This document shows positions 1 through 5,518 of a DNA stretch of 9,959 nucleotides, in pieces (the first letter of the stretch is position 1; each line of letters starts with the position of its first letter). The stretch comes from a bacterium (GTDB lineage: Bacteria; SM23-31; JAUVVT01), in the NCBI GenBank assembly GCA_030604505.1, contig JAUVVT010000029.1, forward strand, positions 1 through 9,959, written 5' to 3'. The notes below the pieces were generated by a model, which ran no database searches, was not told where the DNA came from, and saw only the letters and a program-made list of their open reading frames with translations. Both the position numbers and the translations under genes were made by a program.

Positions 1-58
1 AAAAAAATTAAGCTAAACCAAATATAAACAAAAATTATTAAAATAAAAAGTAAAATTT

Positions 59-88
59 TTGAACGAAATGAATATTTATCTGTATTTT
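59..88 (+). promoter_or_regulatory. Candidate promoter of the Spy-like gene
   Basis: TTGAAC (59-64) is followed after 18 nt by TATTTT (83-88), which is directly preceded by TG. The start of transcription would fall near 95 and leave a leader of about 87 nt. The same bases can be read as an ECF-type promoter, with TGAAC followed by TGTAT (81-85). A similar TTTGAAC...TGTAT pair lies in front of the sigma factor gene at 1006. Seen by eye only; the region is so AT-rich that chance matches are likely. Confidence 0.35.
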
Positions 89-181
89 AAAACAGAGGTA
101 CCTTAGAACAACTTTTTAACTATGAGTTTCACGGCTTTTTTTGAGAGAAAAAATGAACATTTTATCACAGGAGGTATACAA

Positions 182-886
182 ATGAAAAAAATAGCTCTAA
201 TATCAATAGTAATGGTTTTCCTTTTTTCAATAACTGTATTTGCACAGGGGAGAAGACAAGCCACGGATGAGGTGAGACAGAGAAGAGACAATATGCGCTT
301 GAACCTTACAGAGGAGCAAAAAAGCAAATTAAAGGAACTTAGAGAAAGTTGTCGAACGGAAAGCAGCCAATTGCATAAAGATTTAAGAGAGGCGAAAACA
401 GAACTTCGAAAATTGATGGAAGAAAAGGATGTAAATGAGTCTGTAGTGAACCAGAAGGTAAACCAAATCAATTCAATTCAGGCTGACCTGTTAAAAAAGA
501 GAATTAAATTAAATCTTGAAAATAGAAAGGTTTATACTGCTGAACAGTGGGAAAAATTAAAGAATATAAAGAAGTTCGCGTTAAGAAAAGGAATAATGTC
601 AAAACGAATGGCAGCTCATAGAAGACCTTTTATGATGAACAGGAATTTTAATCATCCTCAATCCAGGTTCTTCGACAGAAGATTTGATATAAGGAGAAGA
701 CCTTTTTTAAGAGATAGAATGTTTGATAATCAGCGGTTTCAGAGACCTCAAATGCCACAAAGACAAAGATTTGACAGACAGTTCGATAGAGGATTTGGCA
801 GTATTTTAGAACCTGAATTTGACCTATTACCCGATTTTGAACCAGACGTAATGGCAGAGGATTTATTTATTGGGGAAACCAAATAA
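182..886 (+). CDS. Spy/CpxP-like LTxxQ-motif periplasmic protein with long charged tail
   Basis: A 234-residue exported protein. Residues 1-21 form a signal peptide (MKK, hydrophobic core, VFA before Q22). Residues 30-135 are helical and highly charged, with LTEEQ at 42-46 and a second copy, YTAEQW, at 118-123; this spacing is typical of the Spy/CpxP/ZraP group of periplasmic ATP-independent chaperones and stress sensors. The tail (about 139-234) is unusual: first rich in Arg, Phe, Met and Pro with a repeated RRPF-x3-R-x-F pattern, then acidic (EPEFDLLPDFEPD). The start at 182 is preferred over an in-frame ATG at 122 because GGAGGT lies just upstream and the signal peptide begins there. Known: Spy-like proteins are often controlled by envelope stress regulators, and an ECF sigma cluster follows 120 nt downstream. 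A metal-sensing role (ZraP/CnrX-like) is an alternative. Confidence 0.8.
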   Translation: MKKIALISIVMVFLFSITVFAQGRRQATDEVRQRRDNMRLNLTEEQKSKLKELRESCRTESSQLHKDLREAKTELRKLMEEKDVNESVVNQKVNQINSIQADLLKKRIKLNLENRKVYTAEQWEKLKNIKKFALRKGIMSKRMAAHRRPFMMNRNFNHPQSRFFDRRFDIRRRPFLRDRMFDNQRFQRPQMPQRQRFDRQFDRGFGSILEPEFDLLPDFEPDVMAEDLFIGETK

Positions 887-897
887 TAGTAGTTAAT

Positions 898-946
898 TGC
901 AGGAAAGGGTGAAGTTTTTTATTAATGAATTTTACCCTTTTCTGTA
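898..946 (+). terminator. Long G-U-rich stem-loop after the Spy-like gene
   Basis: An inverted repeat pairs 898-917 with 927-946 around a 9-nt loop. All positions pair if G-U wobbles are allowed, and the wobbles form in RNA read from the + strand. This favours a structure made in the transcript of the upstream gene. There is no U-run immediately after the stem, so it may be a 3' end stabiliser rather than a classical intrinsic terminator. Confidence 0.55.
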
Positions 947-966
947 AACCTATATATGTGAAAAGT

Positions 967-997
967 TTGAACTTTAATTATATTATGAATGTATAAT
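967..997 (+). promoter_or_regulatory. Candidate promoter of the ECF sigma factor gene
   Basis: TTGAAC (967-972), a 19-nt spacer and a perfect TATAAT (992-997). Transcription would begin near 1003-1006, at or next to the GTG start codon at 1006, so the mRNA would have almost no leader. The match TTGAAY-N19-TATAATAATAYATT recurs in front of the SDR gene (3207-3243). Alternatively TGAAC and TGTAT here form an ECF-type promoter for autoregulation. Confidence 0.45.
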
Positions 998-1005
998 AAT
1001 ACATT

Positions 1006-1581
1006 GTGGGAACAGAAATTTTACTTAAAGAAATCTCGGATGAAGCACTTGTGGAAGATGTGAAACGGGGCTCAAAGGATGCTTTTACTGAACTGGTGAG
1101 AAGGTATATGAAAAAGGCAAACTCAATTGCCTGTCAGTTTGTCGGGAACAGTGAGGATGCCAAGGATTTATCGCAGGAGGTTTTTATAAAGATTTATCAG
1201 TCAATTTCGAGTTTTAAAGAAGGTCATAAGTTTTTTTCATGGTTTTACCGGATTTTATTAAATCATTGTATAAATTTTCGTAAGAAAAAATCAATTTTCC
1301 CGTATTATACGCAAGAATTGAATGACCGTAAGGATTCCTACAGCTCAGCAAATGTTTCAATCGATGAGAAGCTCAAGCAAGATGAACTTAAAGAAGAAAT
1401 TAATAAGGCGATTTCAAAACTTCCTTTAAGGCAGAGGAAGGTCGTTATTCTTTGCGATATAGAAGGATTGACACAAAAGGCAGCTTCTGAAGTCCTTAAT
1501 ATATCAGAAGGGACTGCGAGGTCGAGATTGTTTTATGCACGGAGAAAATTAAAAAAATATTTAAAAGACTATTTTCTTTGA
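1006..1581 (+). CDS. ECF-family RNA polymerase sigma factor
   Basis: A 191-residue sigma-70 family factor of the extracytoplasmic function class. Region 2 spans about residues 26-95, including the DAKDLSQEVF stretch (51-60) that contacts core polymerase and the aromatic FFSWFYRILLN stretch (76-86) that helps open DNA. Region 4 spans about 133-185, with a helix-turn-helix ending in GTARSRLFYARRKLK for -35 recognition. There is no region 1.1 or 3, as expected. The GTG start is chosen because an in-frame stop lies at 997-999 and the next in-frame Met (residue 35) would cut into region 2; no Shine-Dalgarno sequence precedes it. The next genes encode a zinc-finger anti-sigma factor and an RseB-like protein, so it probably acts in an envelope-stress response of the RpoE type. 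The gene ends in DYFL and TGA within a TTTCTTTGAAAA string shared with two other gene ends in this window. Confidence 0.9.
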   Translation: MGTEILLKEISDEALVEDVKRGSKDAFTELVRRYMKKANSIACQFVGNSEDAKDLSQEVFIKIYQSISSFKEGHKFFSWFYRILLNHCINFRKKKSIFPYYTQELNDRKDSYSSANVSIDEKLKQDELKEEINKAISKLPLRQRKVVILCDIEGLTQKAASEVLNISEGTARSRLFYARRKLKKYLKDYFL

Positions 1582-1584
1582 AAA

Positions 1585-1619
1585 AAGCAGGTTCCCCCGA
1601 GTTATCGAGGGAGCCGCTT
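1585..1619 (+). repeat. Hairpin between sigma and anti-sigma genes
   Basis: AAGC (1585-1588) pairs with GCTT (1616-1619), and 1590-1600 pairs with 1605-1615 (one mismatch), with a single bulged base and a GTTA loop. The stem contains a CCCC/GGGG core like the palindromes at 4098 and 9254. It starts 4 nt after the sigma stop codon and lies 50 nt before the anti-sigma start. It could attenuate transcription or set the ratio of the two products. Confidence 0.6.
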
Positions 1620-1668
1620 ATGGTGGAAATTAAATTTTACATATTTTAAATTTAGAAAAGATTAAAAA

Positions 1669-2172
1669 ATGAAATGTAAAGAGGTTAGAAAATATTTTGA
1701 TAAGTTTCCTGAAAATACGGAGATTTCAGAACATTTAAAAGGATGTGAGGCATGTAAGGAAGAATATCGGCAGTTTTTGGCTTTAAAAGGTATTCTTGAA
1801 AAGGCACGTGCTCCCCAGAAGGATGAATTGTTTTGGGATAAATATGTCGATGAAATTGAAGATAAGATGAGGAATCTTCCGCAAAAGGAAAAGATAAAAA
1901 TATTGGAAAAAATTGAGCTTCCAATGTTTCTCAGGCAGCCCGTTTATGCAGCGGCAGCTGTTGTGGTGCTGATAACTGGGATTTTTATGTATAATAGATG
2001 GGTTCCCGGTGAAAGCGAAGCTGATTTTTACAGTAATTCTTTAGGATTTTTTCTTGAAGAGTTTGAAAATGTTGCGTCTGAGAATTTGTTTTCAAAAAAT
2101 TTTCCTCTCAATGAAGAAGATGTAAAATTATTAATTAATTCTCAATTTGATTTGAATAATGAAAAAAATTAA
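1669..2172 (+). CDS. Zinc-finger anti-sigma factor, single-pass inner membrane protein
   Basis: A 167-residue protein with the layout of ZAS-type anti-sigma factors. The N-terminal cytosolic part carries C3 and H22-x3-C26-x2-C29, the zinc-binding zf-HC2 pattern. A single hydrophobic segment lies at about 91-107 and a 60-residue C-terminal part is predicted to be periplasmic. Known: such proteins sequester the cognate ECF factor until proteolysis or conformational change releases it. Its partner is most likely the sigma factor encoded 87 nt upstream. Its 3' end overlaps the next gene by 14 nt, suggesting translational coupling to the RseB-like protein. No clear Shine-Dalgarno precedes the ATG; AGAAAAG at 1654-1660 is the nearest purine stretch. 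Confidence 0.85.
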   Translation: MKCKEVRKYFDKFPENTEISEHLKGCEACKEEYRQFLALKGILEKARAPQKDELFWDKYVDEIEDKMRNLPQKEKIKILEKIELPMFLRQPVYAAAAVVVLITGIFMYNRWVPGESEADFYSNSLGFFLEEFENVASENLFSKNFPLNEEDVKLLINSQFDLNNEKN

Positions 2173-3190
2173 GATTTTAATAGTTATACTTTTGGGTGGA
2201 TTATTATCCGGTAGCAGTATTTTTGCCCAGGAATTTGGTGAAGATGAAGTGGGGATTGCATTGAGGAAGATGGTTGATGCCAGAACTAATTGCAGGTATA
2301 TGGGGGATTTGAGTATCAAAGTTTTAAAAGGCACACGGTCGAGGGTATATAACAAGAAAATCTGGATTGAACCACCTAATAAAATGAGAGAGGAAATCGT
2401 CTTTCCCGGGACAGAGAAAACAATAATACGGATTTCAAATAACGACAAATTTGAAACAAGAATAAATGGTAGGAATTTCTTAACGGAAAGGAGGCGACAT
2501 CCGAGACAGGGATTCAGAATATTGAGCATGATGAGAAAAAACAATGATATTACAATTAGTGATGATGTAATGATTGCCGGGAGAGAAACCAGGCTTATTT
2601 TGATGAAACCAAAAATGGAGAAAAGGAGGAATGTAAGAGTCTGGGTCGATAAAGAGACAGGTGTAACGCTTAAAAAAGAGATTTTTGGTTATGATGATGA
2701 AGTTCTAGTCCCTGTTTACCAAATGCATTTTACAAACATAGATTATAATTATCCTGAAAATCCGGAGTTGTTCCGGATAAAGGAGAAAAGACGTTCTCCA
2801 AGAGTAAACACAAGGGAATTTACATCAATCGAAGAAGCAAAACAGCAGGTAAGGTTTCCGTTTTTAACTCCTGATATTATTCCAAACGGCTATCAACTCG
2901 GCAGGGTAAGGGTCGCAAGAGAAAGAGGAAATGTTACTGTTCATCTGAATTACAGCAACGGTATCACTTCATTTTCAATATTTCAAACGAGGGGCAGAAT
3001 TCCACATCATTTTAGAAGGAGCTTTGATAAAAATAACGAAAACAATGTAATTGAAATAGCTCGTGGGAGTCGCACAATATTTTTCCGAAAGCTCGGTCCA
3101 TTTAATTTAACCCTAATCGGGAACTGCCCCAAAGAGATATTAAAACCCGTCATCGAGAGTTTTTCACCTCCCGAAAAACCACAATTCTAA
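2159..3190 (+). CDS. RseB/MucB-like periplasmic regulator (LolA-fold, DUF4367-like C-terminus)
   Basis: A 343-residue exported protein. Residues 1-23 are a signal peptide ending IFA before Q24, matching the VFA-Q site of the Spy-like protein. The mature N-terminal part (about 30-215) reads as the antiparallel-beta LolA/RseB fold, with typical stretches such as YNKKIWIEPPNKMREE and VWVDKETGVTLKKE (lipoprotein-sorting / MucB N-terminal pattern). The C-terminal part (about 220-335), beginning SIEEAKQQVRFPFLTP and IIPNGYQL, resembles the MucB/RseB C-terminal or DUF4367 domain. Known: RseB binds the periplasmic part of the anti-sigma factor and blocks its cleavage until it senses mislocalised lipoproteins or LPS. 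The 14-nt overlap with the anti-sigma gene supports the same partnership here. Family placement is by pattern recognition; substrate is unknown. Confidence 0.75.
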   Translation: MKKIKILIVILLGGLLSGSSIFAQEFGEDEVGIALRKMVDARTNCRYMGDLSIKVLKGTRSRVYNKKIWIEPPNKMREEIVFPGTEKTIIRISNNDKFETRINGRNFLTERRRHPRQGFRILSMMRKNNDITISDDVMIAGRETRLILMKPKMEKRRNVRVWVDKETGVTLKKEIFGYDDEVLVPVYQMHFTNIDYNYPENPELFRIKEKRRSPRVNTREFTSIEEAKQQVRFPFLTPDIIPNGYQLGRVRVARERGNVTVHLNYSNGITSFSIFQTRGRIPHHFRRSFDKNNENNVIEIARGSRTIFFRKLGPFNLTLIGNCPKEILKPVIESFSPPEKPQF

Positions 3191-3206
3191 GATTTCTATT
3201 TTTTCC

Positions 3207-3237
3207 TTGAATAAATGAAATTTTATTCTAATATAAT
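3207..3237 (+). promoter_or_regulatory. Candidate promoter of the SDR gene
   Basis: TTGAAT (3207-3212) and TATAAT (3232-3237) are 19 nt apart; a shifted reading gives TTGAAT-N16-TAATAT. The -10 block continues as TATAATAATATATT, nearly identical to the block before the sigma factor gene. Transcription would begin near 3244, giving a leader of about 60 nt before the ATG at 3306. Confidence 0.4.
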
Positions 3238-3305
3238 AATATATTTAACTTACTCATTTTAAAAGATAGCGTTACCGGCTTTCATTACGGGGAATAGAAG
3301 AAATT

Positions 3306-4094
3306 ATGGATTCTTTCAAAGGAAGATATGTTCTTATTACCGGTGCCTCGATGGGCATTGGGTATGAGTTTGCAAAGCTGTTTGCAAAAAACGGTGCAAA
3401 CCTTGTTCTTATTGCACGAAGCAAGGATAAATTACTTGGAATAAAGAAAGAAATTGAAAATGAATATGATGTAAATACCATTGTTATGGTAAAGGATTTG
3501 ATAACAGGTAATGCCCCAATAGAGATATATAATGAACTAAAAGAAAAAAATATCAATGCCGATGTACTTGTAAATAATGCAGGATTTGGGTATTATGGAG
3601 AATTTTCTGAAACAGACCTGAACAGGCAGCTTGATATGATTCGGCTAAACGTAATGTCTCTGGTTCAGCTTACCGGATTATTTTTGCCCGATATGATTGA
3701 AAAAGAATATGGGAAAATTCTTAATGTCGGTTCTATTGCCGGATTTCAGGGAATACCTACACATAGTGTTTACAGTGCAACAAAGGCGTTTGTACTGCTT
3801 TTTTCAGAATCAATAGCTGATGAGCTTGAAGGAACGGGTGTTACAGTTACCTGCTTATGTCCCGGATCAACCGTGACTAATTTTTTTGAAACGGCGGCAA
3901 TGAAACGGTCAAGATTACACAAATTCAGATTAATGAAAGCAGATAAGGTCGCAAAAATCGGCTTTGATGCTTTGAAAAAGAACAAGACAATTATTATTTC
4001 GGGGACAGGAAACAAAATCGCAATGTTTTTGGAAAGGTTTTTACCAAGGAAGTTTGTTACAAACTTGGCAGGAAGGGTTAATAAAGTTCAATAA
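3306..4094 (+). CDS. Short-chain dehydrogenase/reductase (SDR) family oxidoreductase
   Basis: A 262-residue classical SDR. The Rossmann dinucleotide motif TGASMGIG lies at 12-19, with R38 after the second strand suggesting NADP(H). NNAG lies at 90-93, and the catalytic set is N115, S143, Y156 and K160 (YSATK). The DltE/YqjQ-like branch of carbonyl or 3-ketoacyl reductases is a reasonable match, but the substrate cannot be read from the sequence. The basic C-terminal tail (MFLERFLPRKFVTNLAGRVNK) may associate with membranes, as in related SDRs. The gene stands apart from its neighbours: 115 nt from the RseB-like gene, and separated from lipA by three consecutive palindromes. Confidence 0.88.
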   Translation: MDSFKGRYVLITGASMGIGYEFAKLFAKNGANLVLIARSKDKLLGIKKEIENEYDVNTIVMVKDLITGNAPIEIYNELKEKNINADVLVNNAGFGYYGEFSETDLNRQLDMIRLNVMSLVQLTGLFLPDMIEKEYGKILNVGSIAGFQGIPTHSVYSATKAFVLLFSESIADELEGTGVTVTCLCPGSTVTNFFETAAMKRSRLHKFRLMKADKVAKIGFDALKKNKTIIISGTGNKIAMFLERFLPRKFVTNLAGRVNKVQ

Positions 4095-4097
4095 CAA

Positions 4098-4125
4098 AAA
4101 TTTCCCCTCGTATGAGGGGAAATTT
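4098..4125 (+). repeat. Perfect palindrome, module C (copy 1)
   Basis: A 12-bp perfect stem, left arm AAATTTCCCCTC, with GTAT loop, 3 nt after the SDR stop codon. It may act as a transcription terminator in either direction, though no clean U-run follows. A closely related copy is at 9254-9281 and a decayed one at 6789-6817. Both complete copies are followed by a similar linker (TAAAAAGTTTT here, TTTAAAGTTTT there). Confidence 0.85.
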
Positions 4126-4145
4126 ATGTAAAAAGTTTTTTGGGA

Positions 4146-4167
4146 CACCTTTTTTTCAAAAAAGGTG
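4146..4167 (+). repeat. Palindrome, module A (copy 1)
   Basis: CACC plus a T-run pairs with an A-run plus GGTG (10-bp stem). The flanking GGGACACC...GGTGCC context recurs as GACACC...GGTATCC at 9185-9210. It sits directly against module B with no spacer. Confidence 0.8.
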
Positions 4168-4193
4168 CCTACTTTCTTTTCAAAGAAAGTAGG
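4168..4193 (+). repeat. Palindrome, module B (copy 1)
   Basis: A perfect 12-bp stem with left arm CCTACTTTCTTT around TC. It abuts the lipA Shine-Dalgarno (AGAGGA near 4198), so a folded stem would lie immediately 5' of the ribosome binding site. Related copies are at 6747-6772 and 9322-9347. Confidence 0.85.
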
Positions 4194-4210
4194 TTAAGAG
4201 GATTTTTGAA

Positions 4211-5041
4211 ATGCGCCGTTTGCCGAATTGGATGAAGGTTAAAGCTCCCTTTGGGGAAAAATATATTGAGATGAAAAGACTGCTTGATGAGTATTCTGTC
4301 AATACAATTTGTCAGAATGCATTATGCCCGAATATCGGAGAGTGTTTTAATAATGGGGTGAGCGCTTTTTTGATACTTGGAAAGATATGCACGAGGCATT
4401 GTCTTTACTGTAATGTGTCAAGTAGTAAACCGGAAAAGATTAATGAAGCGGAAACTGAAGGGATTGCTAAAATTGTTAATCATTTCGAAATGAAACATGC
4501 GGTTGTAACTTCGGTTACAAGAGATGATCTTCCTGACGGTGGTGCTTCTCTTTTTGTCAAAACTATAAAGGAAATCAGAAATATAAATCCAGATACCTCA
4601 GTCGAGGTTCTTATACCGGATTTTAAGGGTTCTGATGAATCTTTAAAGATGGTTGTTTTAGAAAAACCGGATATTTTAAACCACAATATTGAAACAGTCG
4701 AACGTCTGTACCCTGTTGTCAGGCCTGAAGCAGACTTTAAAAGGTCGCTCGAACTGCTCAGGAGGATTAAAGAGTTCGATAAGAGCATAAAGACAAAATC
4801 GGGTATAATGGTGGGGCTCGGCGAGACAAAGGATGAAGTGGTGCAAGCAATGAAAGACCTGAGGGAGGTTTCATGCGATATGCTGACAATCGGACAGTAT
4901 TTAAGTCCGTCGGAAAAACATTATCCAATAAAACGGTTTTATCATCCTGATGAGTTCCTGGAGATGAAAAATATCGGGGAGGAACTGGGATTTTTAAAAA
5001 TTAAATCTACACCCCTTGCAAGAAGTTCTTATCAATTTTAA
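4211..5041 (+). CDS. lipA: Lipoyl synthase (radical SAM)
   Basis: A 276-residue enzyme that inserts two sulfur atoms into protein-bound octanoyl groups to make lipoyl cofactor for 2-oxoacid dehydrogenases and the glycine cleavage H protein. Both iron-sulfur motifs are intact: the auxiliary cluster C34-x4-C39-x5-C45 (CQNALCPNIGEC) and the SAM cluster C60-x3-C64-x2-C67 (CTRHCLYC). The C-terminal RSSY (271-274) supplies the serine ligand of the auxiliary cluster. Other family blocks are VTSVTRDDLPDGGA, NHNIETV and SGIMVGLGET. Length is at the short end of the normal range, with a compact N-terminus starting RRLPNWMK. The start has AGAGGA about 9 nt upstream. No lipB or lplA is adjacent. Confidence 0.97.
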   Translation: MRRLPNWMKVKAPFGEKYIEMKRLLDEYSVNTICQNALCPNIGECFNNGVSAFLILGKICTRHCLYCNVSSSKPEKINEAETEGIAKIVNHFEMKHAVVTSVTRDDLPDGGASLFVKTIKEIRNINPDTSVEVLIPDFKGSDESLKMVVLEKPDILNHNIETVERLYPVVRPEADFKRSLELLRRIKEFDKSIKTKSGIMVGLGETKDEVVQAMKDLREVSCDMLTIGQYLSPSEKHYPIKRFYHPDEFLEMKNIGEELGFLKIKSTPLARSSYQF

Positions 5042-5066
5042 ATGAATAAAATATAACAGCAAATAA

Positions 5067-5093
5067 AAAGGCCGGTTATATTAACCGACCTTT
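5067..5093 (-). terminator. Intrinsic terminator of the small - strand gene (possibly shared with lipA)
   Basis: A 12-bp stem pairs 5067-5078 with 5082-5093. Read on the - strand the single odd pair becomes a G-U wobble, and the stem is followed by TTTTTATTT, a good U-run. On the + strand the same pair is a C-A mismatch and the T-run is short. It therefore serves mainly the gene at 5115-5279, converging on lipA. Confidence 0.75.
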
Positions 5094-5114
5094 AAGTTTA
5101 AATATTTTATATCC

Positions 5115-5279
5115 TTATGATAAATTTACTTTAGTGGACTTATCAAAAGAAAGTTTTTTCTTTCTGTGATATGTAGGCTGTGAATCATCCTTGTGGTTAA
5201 AAAGAGATACATAAATTGATGCACCAAAAAATAGGAAAAGTGCCATAGCACCTAAAAATGTTAAAATATTGAGTAGCAT
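5115..5279 (-). CDS. Small single-pass membrane protein, unknown function
   Basis: A 54-residue ORF on the - strand. It has a strong Shine-Dalgarno, GGAGGTGG (5285-5292), 5 nt before its ATG, and an intrinsic terminator 21 nt after its TAA, so it is very likely translated. The protein starts MLLNILTFLGAMALFLFFGA, one hydrophobic helix of about 25 residues, and ends in a basic hydrophilic tail (HRKKKLSFDKSTK). By the positive-inside rule the tail is cytosolic. This shape is common among small regulators or accessory subunits of membrane complexes, but no family is recognised. It is the only - strand gene in the window and shares its upstream region with the operon beginning at 5519. Confidence 0.75.
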   Translation of the reverse strand: MLLNILTFLGAMALFLFFGASIYVSLFNHKDDSQPTYHRKKKLSFDKSTKVNLS

Positions 5280-5415
5280 AATAACCACCTCCATTTATAA
5301 TATCGGAAAAAACGGAATTATGCTTTAATTTAAGATTATTATATTCATTTTTTAATAATATCGAATTGCAAGTGCCTTAATAATAAATAGTTAGTAAGAG
5401 AATTTTAATAAATTC

Positions 5416-5444
5416 TTGATAATAACTAAAAATTACAATATATT
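5416..5444 (+). promoter_or_regulatory. Promoter of the 5519-8479 operon
   Basis: TTGATA (5416-5421), a 17-nt spacer and TATATT (5439-5444). This is the best sigma-70 type match in the window. A 12-nt perfect palindrome (ACAATATATTGT, 5435-5446) covers the -10 element and could be an operator. Transcription would begin near 5451. Confidence 0.6.
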
Positions 5445-5450
5445 GTATAT

Positions 5451-5479
5451 TCAAATGTTTTTTAGTAATTTCCATTTGA
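5451..5479 (+). promoter_or_regulatory. Possible 5'-end stem-loop of the operon mRNA
   Basis: TCAAATG (5451-5457) pairs with CATTTGA (5473-5479) across a 15-nt loop. If the promoter call is right, this stem is at the very 5' end of the message, where it could protect the transcript. The stem is short and AT-rich, and no leader peptide with Leu codons or T-box sequence is visible in the roughly 70-nt leader. Confidence 0.3.
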
Positions 5480-5518
5480 GGATTGAAATTTTGAATTAAT
5501 TAGTAAAAAAGGATAAAA

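Noticed and set aside
122..181. N-terminal extension of the Spy-like protein to the ATG at 122
   Set aside because: The internal ATG at 182 has GGAGGT just upstream and begins a standard signal peptide; the extension has neither.
103..471. Long open frame on the - strand opposite the Spy-like gene
   Set aside because: Low-complexity Ser/Phe/Leu composition, no ribosome site, and it lies antisense to a well-supported gene. The other - strand frames opposite the sigma, RseB, SDR, lipA, leuC, leuD and dehydrogenase genes were discarded for the same reasons.
4098..4193. CRISPR-like array from the run of palindromes
   Set aside because: Modules are different from each other, are not separated by uniform spacers, and no cas gene is present.
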